A stretch of 64,000 nt of DNA from Bacteroidota bacterium (GTDB lineage: Bacteria > Bacteroidota > Bacteroidia > AKYH767-A > 2013-40CM-41-45), in NCBI GenBank assembly GCA_016711505.1, contig JADJSV010000011.1, forward strand, positions 1 through 64,000. The letters run 5' to 3'. The position numbers and the translations under genes were made by a program. How positions within the stretch are numbered: position 1 is the stretch's first letter; the number at the start of each line of letters is the position of its first letter. Positions 42,428 through 51,670 of this stretch are shown in pieces. Below the pieces are notes generated by a model, which saw only the letters and a list, made by a program, of their open reading frames with translations, was not told where the DNA came from and did no database searches.

Positions 42428-43581
42428 ATTGCATTCGGATACCTCTTGTAATGTACAGCCTTAACTTCTTTTAGTATCTTTTCTCTCAATTCTTCAATGT
42501 TAGTTTTTTTAGCTGCAGAAATAAAAATACAATTCAAATCAATCCGGCTCATCCAGCTGCGTTTCAGTTCTTCTAAAGAAATATTTTCTCTCGTACTCGG
42601 AGTAAGATCATCTTCTTCTTTTTCAACCCATTTGTATGCATCGATCTTGTTTAAAACCAGAATAACTTTTTTATCACTTGCTTTAATGTCTACTAAAGTT
42701 TGATTCACAACATTGATCTGATCTTCGAATTGTGGATGTGAAATATCGACAACATGTAAAAGTATATCAGCTTCGCGAACTTCATCGAGCGTCGACTTAA
42801 ATGATTCGATCAGATCATGCGGAAGTTTACGGATGAAACCAACAGTGTCTGAAAGTAAAAATGGAATTCTGTCGTAAACGATCTTGCGTACCGTAGTATC
42901 AAGAGTTGCAAATAATTTATCTTCTGCAAAGACTTCGCTTTTGCTTAACAAAGTCATCAACGTTGACTTACCGACGTTGGTATATCCAACAAGCGCAACG
43001 CGTACCATTTCGCCACGCTGCTTTCTTTGCGTCTGACTTTGCTTTTCAAATTCTTTCAGTTTGAGTTTTAATTTTGATAGCTTGTCTTTAATTACACGGC
43101 GATCGGTTTCAATCTCCGATTCACCCGGACCACGCATACCAATACCACCACGTTGTTTCTCTAAGTGAGTCCACATACGTGTAAGTCGTGGTAGTAAATA
43201 CTGATATTGTGCTAATTCTACTTGCGCTTTTGCCTGTGCTGTTCGTGCACGATTTGCAAAAATATCAAGGATCAGATTGTTTCTGTCCAGAACTCTGCAG
43301 TCAAGTACCTTTTCAATATTCCTGATCTGTGAACCACTTAACTCATCATCAAAGATTGCAAGTTTAACATCATTCTCTACCATGAAAACACGGATCTGCT
43401 CAAGTTTACCGCTACCGATAAATGTTCTTGAATCCGGATGCTCAAGTTTCTGAGTAAAACGTTTTAATGTTTCAGCTCCTGCCGTCTCTGCAAGAAATGC
43501 CAGTTCATCCAAATATTCATTTACTTGTTCTTCATTCTGATTTTTATTGATCAACCCTACAAGTACCGCTGTTTCTTTCAT
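42421..43581 (-). CDS. hflX: GTPase HflX
   Basis: A 386-residue ribosome-associated GTPase that splits stalled or hibernating ribosomes. The N-terminal domain holds GSGKLEQIRVFMVENDVKLA and DDELSGSQIRNIEKVLDCRV, then a coiled coil with the glycine-rich RGGIGMRGPGESEIETDRR. The G domain has G1 GYTNVGKSTL near residue 200, ATLDTT, the G3 DTVGFIRKLPH, NKID (G4) and SAAKK. Length is normal. It follows the cytochrome gene closely on the same strand (two bases), so both are one operon. The stop codon is part of the tandem array. Confidence 0.95.
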   Translation of the reverse strand: MKETAVLVGLINKNQNEEQVNEYLDELAFLAETAGAETLKRFTQKLEHPDSRTFIGSGKLEQIRVFMVENDVKLAIFDDELSGSQIRNIEKVLDCRVLDRNNLILDIFANRARTAQAKAQVELAQYQYLLPRLTRMWTHLEKQRGGIGMRGPGESEIETDRRVIKDKLSKLKLKLKEFEKQSQTQRKQRGEMVRVALVGYTNVGKSTLMTLLSKSEVFAEDKLFATLDTTVRKIVYDRIPFLLSDTVGFIRKLPHDLIESFKSTLDEVREADILLHVVDISHPQFEDQINVVNQTLVDIKASDKKVILVLNKIDAYKWVEKEEDDLTPSTRENISLEELKRSWMSRIDLNCIFISAAKKTNIEELREKILKEVKAVHYKRYPNAIQ

Positions 43582-43583
43582 AA

Positions 43584-44231
43584 TTATTCTTGTGGACCCA
43601 TCGGTGTTTTTAAGTTTTGTACAAATTTCGATACAGCAGCAATTTCATCATCACTGAGAGTTACAGTATATCCGGGCATCTTTCCTTTGCTTCCTTCACG
43701 GACCATTTGTACAATGTCATCGTAACCGAAGGGAGAGATCGTAAGATCTTTAGCTCCACGGTATAATTTTTTTCCATCAGCACCATGGCAAAAGGCGCAA
43801 TTTTCAAAATACAATTTTGCACCTGTACTATTCTCTGCTGTCGCATTTCCGGACAGTGCAACTTTTGCCGGGATAAACGGTTTATTCTTTCCTGCTTCTG
43901 CCATTCCATAAGCTCCTACGATCAATACTAGTGAAAGTAAAGCCAGGCCTTTGTTTTGTTTCTTGAATGCAACAATTGCAATCGGAATACTCAGAAATAC
44001 AAAAACAAGTTTAATGATATACAGCGTCTTTATTCCACCTACAATTACGAACAGCCAGATTCCTGTCACAAGAAAAAGTGTGCTGATGATCATTTCTGGA
44101 ACCTTCGTTTTTTTACTGTAGTTTGCCAGCATATCTTTACTCGTAAAAAGTAAAATAGTCTTGATCACATACGTCAGTAAAAAAAGCATCACAGAAATTC
44201 CGTGAATCCGGGCAAGTAAATTTGAGTCCAT
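43584..44231 (-). CDS. SirB-like membrane domain fused to cytochrome c
   Basis: A 215-residue membrane protein. Residues 1-112 have four hydrophobic segments and read as a SirB-type domain (RIHGISVMLFLLTYVIKTIL, IISTLFLVTGIWLFVIV, IKLVFVFLSIPIAIVAFKKQ). After a short linker, residues 130-211 are a cytochrome c domain with the haem motif CAFCH (C145, C148, H149) and the axial Met M185 in KGKMPGY. So an electron-carrying domain is tethered to the membrane on the periplasmic side. Role in respiration is inferred. It shares a transcript with hflX, with two bases between the genes. Confidence 0.88.
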   Translation of the reverse strand: MDSNLLARIHGISVMLFLLTYVIKTILLFTSKDMLANYSKKTKVPEMIISTLFLVTGIWLFVIVGGIKTLYIIKLVFVFLSIPIAIVAFKKQNKGLALLSLVLIVGAYGMAEAGKNKPFIPAKVALSGNATAENSTGAKLYFENCAFCHGADGKKLYRGAKDLTISPFGYDDIVQMVREGSKGKMPGYTVTLSDDEIAAVSKFVQNLKTPMGPQE

Positions 44232-44388
44232 TAGGTGTAGTTTGTGGTAAAAATAGGAAAACTAATCCAATCTGGAATCTATTAATGAATTGCAGTTTCA
44301 TTCCTCAAAAATGCTTGTATTTGCGGAATATTGGCTACAATTGTCACGCCGGGAAAACTTTCACAAACCCGGATTGTTACATAATCAT

Positions 44389-45597
44389 ATGAAAAAATTA
44401 ATTACGCTTTTGATAATAATAATTCTGGCTAGTAATGTTCACGGTCAATATACTTCAATCGGCCATCGGGCAGAAACGTTTTTTGACAGTTCAAGAACCA
44501 GATCGATCACTTGTGATATCTATTATCCTGCCGATGTTTCCGGAACAAATGTTTCAGTTGTTTCGGATACGTTTCATTTTCCTGTTCTTGTGTTCGGACA
44601 TGGTTTTGTAATGTCTACAAGTTCTTATTCTTCATTACGGGATTCATTGGTCTTACAAGGATATATCATGGCACTTCCAACAACGGAATCAGGTTTTGCT
44701 CCCTCACACCTGGATTTCGGAAAGGACATTGCGTTTATCTCCGAACAAATTCAACTTAGTAACTTAAATGGTGCAGATCTGTTTTTCAATCGTGTTGCTG
44801 ATGCTACTTGCGTCATGGGACATTCCATGGGAGGTGGTGCAAGTTTTTTATCGACTCAATTTTATTCAGGTATTACAGCAATTGCAAATCTTGCAGCTGC
44901 TGAAACAAATCCTTCTGCTGTAACTGCAGCTTCTTTACTAACTATTCCTGCATTATTGATAGCAGGTGAAAATGATTGCATCACTCCGGTTGCAACAAAT
45001 CAATTGTTGATGTATAATGCAATTCAATCTCCCTGCAAAAATCTGATTTCAATAAATGGTGCCAGTCATTGTCAGATGGGTGATTCAAATTTTAATTGCA
45101 GTTTAGGTGAAGCAACATGTTCACCGGCACCTTCAATTTCCCGGGAAGTTCAACAGCAAAAAGTTCTTTCATATCTTTCTCTCTGGCTCGATGCGGTTCT
45201 TAAGCAAAACTGTCAGTCAGGAATTGATTTTGAAACAACAAGAAATTCCGATACGACAATATCTTATTTTCAGTCGTGCAATTTGTGCTCATCTGTTTCT
45301 GACAATGAAATGGATAATGACATTGTAGCTATTTACCCAAATCCTTTTGATGACTTAGTAAATATTTCTTTCAAAAATGAAAATGCTACTATTGAAATTG
45401 CAGTTCACGATATTTCAGGCAGACTACTTTTCAGTCAGGTGAAATCAACACAGGAGACTTATGAATTGCGCTTGTCGGGATTAACTTCCGGAGTTTACTT
45501 TGTTCGAATAAGGATCAATGATATATTTCAGAAAAGAATTCTGATAAAAATAAAAAAGGCGCTCATTGCTATGGCGCCTTTTTTATTTTTTAAGTAA
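44389..45597 (+). CDS. Secreted alpha/beta hydrolase with T9SS domain and terminator-encoded tail
   Basis: A 402-residue secreted hydrolase of the chlorophyllase/dienelactone-hydrolase-like group. I chose the ATG giving the signal peptide MKKLITLLIIIILASNVHGQ. The nucleophile elbow is GHSMGGG, preceded by FPVLVFGHGF (oxyanion region) and followed by AGENDCITP (Asp) and NGASHCQM (His). A T9SS sorting domain follows (VAIYPNPFDDLVNISFK, VHDISGRLLFSQVK, GVYFVRIRINDIFQKRILIK). The last 13 residues, after ILIKI, are encoded by a terminator hairpin, so the normal stop has been lost, probably by a one-base change in an A-run. Substrate unknown. Confidence 0.85.
   Translation: MKKLITLLIIIILASNVHGQYTSIGHRAETFFDSSRTRSITCDIYYPADVSGTNVSVVSDTFHFPVLVFGHGFVMSTSSYSSLRDSLVLQGYIMALPTTESGFAPSHLDFGKDIAFISEQIQLSNLNGADLFFNRVADATCVMGHSMGGGASFLSTQFYSGITAIANLAAAETNPSAVTAASLLTIPALLIAGENDCITPVATNQLLMYNAIQSPCKNLISINGASHCQMGDSNFNCSLGEATCSPAPSISREVQQQKVLSYLSLWLDAVLKQNCQSGIDFETTRNSDTTISYFQSCNLCSSVSDNEMDNDIVAIYPNPFDDLVNISFKNENATIEIAVHDISGRLLFSQVKSTQETYELRLSGLTSGVYFVRIRINDIFQKRILIKIKKALIAMAPFLFFK
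45552..45592. terminator. Rho-independent terminator overlapping the 3' end of the hydrolase gene
   Basis: AAAAAAGGCGC (45552-45562) and GCGCCTTTTTT (45574-45584) form a perfect 11-base stem followed by more T, usable on both strands. It lies inside the reading frame of the hydrolase and also ends the convergent gene. Confidence 0.9.
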
Positions 45598-45607
45598 GAA
45601 AGATTGA

Positions 45608-47047
45608 TCAATCTTTTAAAACCATTCGTCCTAATTTATCTTTTTTCATTTTTGACGAATACACAATTAATTCGTTACTCGCTTTTCTGCTATAGACACC
45701 AGGTTTCAAAACCAATTCACTTTTAACAGCATCTTCAGGATCTTTTCTGGAAAGCTTTCCGTTTTCTTCAAAAATAAATAATGCCGGAACTGAGCTCTTG
45801 TAATTTCCCATTGTTCTGACTTCTTCAATATCTGTGATGCCTTTGTTCTTGATATTATCATTAAACACAACGTTTAATTTACCATTGCTATAGATCGGAA
45901 TTGAACCAAGATATTCCGGACCTTTACCAAGAGTTCCCAGTGGAATTCCTTTATATACACCAACACCAAAACTACCGGCGCCATAACTGTAAGTACCGGT
46001 CGACCATCCGATTTCTGAAACAGTGGCAGATTGCTCTTTAGGCAAAACATTGCTCCAAGCAACTTTACCATCAGGATTCAAACTTGTAATTATTATTTCA
46101 TTTCTTGTATAAGTGATCGGAGTAACAGAAAATGGACCTAGCCCCTGTGTTTTTCCGACAATGATAGTTTGATATTCAGACATGATGATCATTCCGCCAT
46201 CTTCTTTTTCAATAATGTTTGTAATCGCATAGAGTGGCTTTACATCTTTTCCTTTGTTAGCTCTTCTTTCTCCCATCAATTTTACTTTAGTAGCAAGATC
46301 GAATTCGTTGAATTTTACTACAGGTGATGCTTTTGAACTTAAGTCCATTGTTGCATTATAAACACCTTTTAATTCTTTATTTGCTCTTCCGCTTTCTCGG
46401 ACGCTTGAATAAAATCCTACAAGTTTCAATGTGTTCTGTGCAGTCGACATCATTTTGCAATTAATGATCTCCACATCTTTTAAATTGATATTTACGACTT
46501 CTTTCTTGTAGCTGTTAGCTTTCATAAATTCGTGAATTTCAAATTTCTCTACTTGCTCTTTCTTTTTGTTATCTCTATAGCTTTCATTGATTACCAGTAA
46601 AACATCATCATCATAACTGATTTCAAAGTCAGAGATCATGAATTCGTAATCTTTTTTACTATCATTAAAAAATACATCTTCTTTATGGTCAAACATTACA
46701 TCAAGCTTGTTATCAAATAATTTTACCTGATATTTCACAGCATCTTCTTTGCTGAATTCACATGTATGCATTGCAAGTAAAGCGCCACCATCAGGTGAAA
46801 TTTTAAAGTAAAAAGCTCCACGTGCACTCTTCTTTGCAACTTCTGCTTCAAACATTTTAGTTGAAGTTGGACTCATGATACCATTTTCGCCAATTTGTGT
46901 TCCCATCAAATTGAAGATCTTTTCTTTTCTGTTGTAGACACTTCCTACAACATATAACTTGTCATTTAAAAGAAAAATATCTTCAAAATCGACATCTTTA
47001 TCTTCTAATTCCGGTTGGATGATCTTATTCATAGAAAGTTGTTTCAT
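45608..47047 (-). CDS. Unknown secreted-type protein, apparently missing its N-terminus
   Basis: A 479-residue protein without recognised domain. Short strands with acidic turns recur (DKLYVVGSVYNRKEKIFNLM, DFEISYDDDVLLVINES, GGMIIMSEYQTIIV), with a glycine/tyrosine-rich loop GTYSYGAGSFGVGVYKG; a beta-propeller is plausible. It has no signal peptide. The frame continues upstream of the ATG for about 16 codons with coding-like sequence (VHYYIRIFDSKE) up to a TGA, so the gene looks truncated at its 5' end or has a frameshift there. Possible partial gene. The product may be non-functional. It converges with the hydrolase gene over a shared terminator. Confidence 0.6.
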   Translation of the reverse strand: MKQLSMNKIIQPELEDKDVDFEDIFLLNDKLYVVGSVYNRKEKIFNLMGTQIGENGIMSPTSTKMFEAEVAKKSARGAFYFKISPDGGALLAMHTCEFSKEDAVKYQVKLFDNKLDVMFDHKEDVFFNDSKKDYEFMISDFEISYDDDVLLVINESYRDNKKKEQVEKFEIHEFMKANSYKKEVVNINLKDVEIINCKMMSTAQNTLKLVGFYSSVRESGRANKELKGVYNATMDLSSKASPVVKFNEFDLATKVKLMGERRANKGKDVKPLYAITNIIEKEDGGMIIMSEYQTIIVGKTQGLGPFSVTPITYTRNEIIITSLNPDGKVAWSNVLPKEQSATVSEIGWSTGTYSYGAGSFGVGVYKGIPLGTLGKGPEYLGSIPIYSNGKLNVVFNDNIKNKGITDIEEVRTMGNYKSSVPALFIFEENGKLSRKDPEDAVKSELVLKPGVYSRKASNELIVYSSKMKKDKLGRMVLKD

Positions 47048-47297
47048 TTCTTTTGAATCGAAGATCCTGATGTAATAGTGTACAAAAAATAGTCAATTCA
47101 ACCGAAAAATTTATCGACTAAAAACAGGTTTTACCGGAATCTGTTTTGCCTTTGAATTTTTTCAAGGAAGAGAATTGATGTAATTAGGAATCAAATAGTT
47201 AATTGTAGTTAAAATGATATAAATCGTCACTTTTTGACCTCTGGTGGTTATTTCCCATTACCTAAATATCTTATCTTTCACACCTTAATCCGGTTTT

Positions 47298-50200
47298 ATG
47301 AGAAGATTATTTACGTTTATATTTCTGGTATTATCGATGATGGAATCCTATTCACAGGAAACATTTCCGGTGAATGGCACCGACGACCCGCGACATACTA
47401 TTTATGCATTTAAAAATGCAGTACTGCATGTTGACTATAAGACTTCTGTTTCTGGTGCAACAATGCTGATTCAGGATGGAAAGATCTTAAACTCAGGAGC
47501 AGGAATTTCTATTCCTTCGAATGCTGTTGTCTTCGACCTGAATGGAAAACATATCTATCCCGGACTGATCGATATCTTCAGCGATTATGGAATGACGGAA
47601 GTAAAACGTACTCCTGACTTTGACCGTTCACCACAATTTATTTCAAATACGAAAGGCGCATATAACTGGAATCAGGCAGTACGTGCAGAGTATGATGCTT
47701 TCCGTACATTTAATGCAGATTCAAAAAAGGCCGAGGAGTTACGCAAACTTGGTTTTGGTTCTGTGATGAGTGTACTTCGTGATGGAGTAGTCAGAGGAAC
47801 ATCAACATTTGTTCTCTTAGGAGATGAACGCGAAAACGAAATGATTCTTCGGGATCGTGCTGCTTCAAATTTCTCATTTAACAAAGGAAGTTCGACTCAG
47901 GATTATCCATCATCACTGATGGGCTCCATAGCTCTCATTCGTCAGACTTATCTTGATGCTGAATGGTATAGTTCAGGTGGCTACAAGGAAGAATTCAATA
48001 TTTCTCTTGATGCTTTTAACAAGAACAAAAACTTACCTCAGATCTTTGAAGTCAGTGATAAGCAAAATGCATTGCGGGCAGACAGGATCGGAACTGAGTT
48101 TGGAGTTGATTATATAATCAAAGGAAGTGGTGATGAATACGAACGAATCGAAGAGATCAAGAATACCGGAAGTGCTCTTATCATTCCATTAAATTTTCCT
48201 GAAGGTTATGATTTCTCTGATCCATATGAAGCTGTCAATGTTTCATTGCGTCAGATGAAAGCCTGGGAACTTGCTCCTGCAAATGCTGGTGTTGTTGCCG
48301 GTAAAAAAATTCCTTTTGCAATTACTCTTTCTGATCTGAAAAATAAATCAGACTTCTGGAAAAATCTGCGTAAGGCTATTGAAAACGGATTGACGGAAGA
48401 AGATGCGATAAAAGCATTAACTTATTCACCAGCACAATTCTTAAAACTTGATGATCAGATCGGAAGTTTGAAGAATTCTATGCTTGCAAATTTTATTATT
48501 ACTTCTACGAATCTTACAAATAAAGACAATCAGATCTTTGAGAACTGGATCAATGGAAAAAGATATCAGATCGTTGATCCTTCTTTCAAAGATGTCCGTG
48601 GAAATTATTCTTTGTCGATTGATAACATCAAACCTTTACGGATTAAAATTGGTGGCGAAGTAAATACTCCGGAAGCATTTGTCTATGAAGACACGACTTC
48701 CACGAAAATATCTTTTTCCAGACAAGGCCAGACAGTAACAATGCAGGTTGAATTGAAAAAAACAGAGCCTAAGGGCATTTACCGGCTGACCGGTGAAACA
48801 ATAGGATCTGTGTGGACGGGAAATGTATTATTGCCTTCTGCCGATTGGGGCAAATGGACAATGAAATTTGATTCGGCTTTTATTGCTCCGGTATCAAAAA
48901 ACGATACAGCGAAAAAAGATACTGTTAGAGCTCCGGTTTACTTTCCGAATATGGCCTATGGCTGGAAACAATTACCACAGGCAAAAACATATTTGATAAA
49001 GAATGCAACTGTCTGGACAAATGAACAAGATGGGATATTAAAAAATACTGATGTTCTTATTGAAAATGGAAAGATCAAGCAGGTTGGAAAAAATATTGCA
49101 GCACCTGCGGGATGCGAAGTTACTGATGGTACAAATATGCACGTAACTCCCGGCATCATTGATGAACATTCACATATTGCAGTTTCTGATGCAGTAAATG
49201 AAGGAACACAATCTTCTACTGCTGAAGTTCGAATTGGTGATGTTGTTGATGCAGATGATATTCAGATCTACAGACAACTGGCCGGCGGGGTTACTACATC
49301 GCATTTATTACATGGAAGTGCAAATGCAATAGGGGGACAAACTCAACTGATAAAATTGCGTTGGGGGCAAAGTCCGGAGAAAATGAAATTCGAAGGCGCA
49401 CCGGGATTTATCAAATTTGCTTTAGGTGAAAACGTAAAGCAAAGTAATTGGGGCGAGAAACAAGTCGTACGTTTTCCACAGACAAGAATGGGTGTTGAGC
49501 AGGTTTATCTTGACTTTTTTACTAAAGCAAGTATTTACAATGCAAAAATGAATTTGAATTCTGCGTCGAATAAAAAACCTGCGGGAACAAATTCAATTCC
49601 TGTTCGCCGTGATCTTGAATTGGATGCATTAGTTGAAATAATGAAAGGCAAACGATTTATTACCTGTCATAGTTATGTTCAGAGCGAGATCAATATGCTT
49701 ATACATGTTGCTGATTCATTCGGATTTAAAGTAAATACATTCACTCATATTCTCGAAGGGTATAAAGTAGCAGACAAGATGAAAGCTCATGGAGTAAGTG
49801 GGGCTTCAACTTTCAGTGACTGGTGGGCTTATAAGTTTGAAGTGTATGAAGCAATACCATACAATGGTCCGATCATGCATAATGTTGGATTGAATGTATC
49901 CTACAATTCAGATGATGCAGAAATGGCTCGTCGATTGAATCAGGAAGCAGCGAAAGCAGTAATGTATGGTGGAGTAAGTGAAGAAGAAGCGTTTAAATTT
50001 GTTACACTCAATCCTGCGAAGATGTTGCACATCGATGACCGCACAGGAAGTTTGAAAGCCGGCAAAGATGGTGATGTTGTTGTGTGGAATGAGAATCCAC
50101 TTTCGGTCTATGCAAAACCAATTCAGACTTACGTTGATGGAATTAAATATTTCGACATAAAGCAAGATGAGATCTTACGCAAAGAGATCGTGTCGGAAAA

Positions 50201-50321
50201 AGCAAGATTAATGAAGAAGATGACAGATGCAAAGAACAAAGGCGAGTCGACTCAAAAACCCGCATTCAAAGCTCTGGAGTTAAAACATTGTAATGATCAC
50301 GAAATATCAATGCCTCATTGA
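47298..50321 (+). CDS. Secreted two-domain amidohydrolase
   Basis: A 1007-residue secreted protein of the imidazolonepropionase-like amidohydrolase group. The signal peptide is MRRLFTFIFLVLSMMESYSQ. The first amidohydrolase-like half (residues 25-430) is degenerate: its HIYPGLIDIFSDYG lacks the HxH metal pair. The second half (about 560-985) looks active, with HVTPGIIDEHSHI (HxH), KRFITCHSYVQSEI and the late NSDDAEMARR Asp. Related Bacteroidota proteins act on cyclic amides or dipeptides, but no substrate can be named. A second amidohydrolase, now broken, follows after 19 bases, so the two were an operon. Confidence 0.9.
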   Translation: MRRLFTFIFLVLSMMESYSQETFPVNGTDDPRHTIYAFKNAVLHVDYKTSVSGATMLIQDGKILNSGAGISIPSNAVVFDLNGKHIYPGLIDIFSDYGMTEVKRTPDFDRSPQFISNTKGAYNWNQAVRAEYDAFRTFNADSKKAEELRKLGFGSVMSVLRDGVVRGTSTFVLLGDERENEMILRDRAASNFSFNKGSSTQDYPSSLMGSIALIRQTYLDAEWYSSGGYKEEFNISLDAFNKNKNLPQIFEVSDKQNALRADRIGTEFGVDYIIKGSGDEYERIEEIKNTGSALIIPLNFPEGYDFSDPYEAVNVSLRQMKAWELAPANAGVVAGKKIPFAITLSDLKNKSDFWKNLRKAIENGLTEEDAIKALTYSPAQFLKLDDQIGSLKNSMLANFIITSTNLTNKDNQIFENWINGKRYQIVDPSFKDVRGNYSLSIDNIKPLRIKIGGEVNTPEAFVYEDTTSTKISFSRQGQTVTMQVELKKTEPKGIYRLTGETIGSVWTGNVLLPSADWGKWTMKFDSAFIAPVSKNDTAKKDTVRAPVYFPNMAYGWKQLPQAKTYLIKNATVWTNEQDGILKNTDVLIENGKIKQVGKNIAAPAGCEVTDGTNMHVTPGIIDEHSHIAVSDAVNEGTQSSTAEVRIGDVVDADDIQIYRQLAGGVTTSHLLHGSANAIGGQTQLIKLRWGQSPEKMKFEGAPGFIKFALGENVKQSNWGEKQVVRFPQTRMGVEQVYLDFFTKASIYNAKMNLNSASNKKPAGTNSIPVRRDLELDALVEIMKGKRFITCHSYVQSEINMLIHVADSFGFKVNTFTHILEGYKVADKMKAHGVSGASTFSDWWAYKFEVYEAIPYNGPIMHNVGLNVSYNSDDAEMARRLNQEAAKAVMYGGVSEEEAFKFVTLNPAKMLHIDDRTGSLKAGKDGDVVVWNENPLSVYAKPIQTYVDGIKYFDIKQDEILRKEIVSEKARLMKKMTDAKNKGESTQKPAFKALELKHCNDHEISMPH

Positions 50322-50340
50322 TCCTAAAGAACGCAACAAG

Positions 50341-51670
50341 ATGAAAAAAAATTTATACATATATTTGACGGCTTTCTCTTGCAGTCAATGCACAGCGACC
50401 GGATCCGGTTCCTGCTCAGTCACAGAGAATTCTTATCATGAATGGCGTTGCTCATATTGGCAATGGAAATGTGATAGAGAATTCTGCAATAGGATTTGAA
50501 AATGGAAAGCTGACATTGGTAGCAGATGCAACTGTTATCCGGTTAGATAAATCGAAATTTGATAAAGTGATAGATGCACTAGGCAAGCATATTTATCCGG
50601 GGCTGATTGAATGTAATTCAACTCTTGGTTTGACAGAGATCGATATGGTTCGCTCGACGCTAGATAACTATGAAGTGGGTGACATGAATCCCAATGTAAG
50701 AAGTCTCATTGCTTACAATTCAGATTCAAGGATTATTCCGACCGTAAGATCGAACGGAGTTCTGTTAGCGCAAATTGTTCCTTCCGGTGGAACGATCAGT
50801 GGACAGTCAAGTGTAGTTCAATTAGACGGCTGGAACTGGGAAGATGCAGCATACAAAACAGATGAAGGAATTCATCTCAACTGGCCTCGTATGTATGTTT
50901 ACAAAGGTGGCAATTCTGAACCGGAAGATGTGCAACGTAATAAGATCCAAGAAATCTAAATGATCTTCAATTGTATTTTGATGAAGCAAAAGCGTATTCA
51001 TTAAATCAGCTTCAACCGTGTCATCTGCAAATCTAGGTGCGAATTCAAAATTAACGAGGATCAGAATCTGAAATTTGAATCTATGCGTGGTTTATTCAAT
51101 GGAACAAAAACTCTTTATGTTCATTGTGATTATGTGAAAGAAATCGTTAGCGCAATCAGCATGGCAGATAAATTTGGAATTCGTCTGGTAATTGTTGGTG
51201 GCGGAGATGCATATCGTGTAACCGATCTATTGAAATCTAAAAATGTCGCTATCATTCTAGGACGAACCCATTCGCTTCCTCCTCGAGAAGATGATGATAT
51301 TAGATCTTCCATATAAATTACCTGCTATTCTTATCTAAAGCCGGAATAAATTATACCATAAGTATGGATGGTTCCTGGCAAGGAAGAAATCTTGCATTCA
51401 ATGCAGGAACTCAAGTGCTGCATACGGCCTGACGAAAGAAGAAGCCTTGATGAGCATTACATTGAATGCAGCAAAGATTTAGGGATAAGTACAACAACAG
51501 GATCTTTGGAAGAAGGAAAAGATGCTACACTTATTATCAGCAGGTGATGTATTGGATATGAAAACCAATCATGTTGAAAGTGCATTTATCAATGGCCGAG
51601 AAATCAGCCTTGATAATATCCAAAAACAATTGAATCAAACTTATAAAACAAATACGGAATTAAGAAATAA
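50341..51670 (+). pseudogene. Second amidohydrolase, broken by multiple frameshifts
   Basis: The reading frame is recovered only by switching frames at least six times. In order: the signal peptide MKKNLYIYLTAF, then in another frame LAVNAQRPDPVPAQSQRIL, then MNGVAHIGNGNVIENSAIGF and GKHIYPGLIECNSTLGLTEI up to 50950. Next come NDLQLYFDEAKAYSLNQLQP, MRGLFNGTKTLYVHCDYVKE and LPPREDDDI. Next are MDGSWQGRNLAFNAGT, LTKEEALMSITLNAAK, TGSLEEGKDATLIIS and YGIKK with the stop. It equals the half-size paralogue of the preceding amidohydrolase. No substitution stops are evident, only indels, so this may be a sequence error rather than decay. The stop TAA overlaps the next ATG (TAATG). Confidence 0.85.

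Noticed and set aside
42271..42474. Open frame over the CATTCCACTT array
   Set aside because: The stop-free strand of a simple tandem repeat; it runs antisense into hflX.
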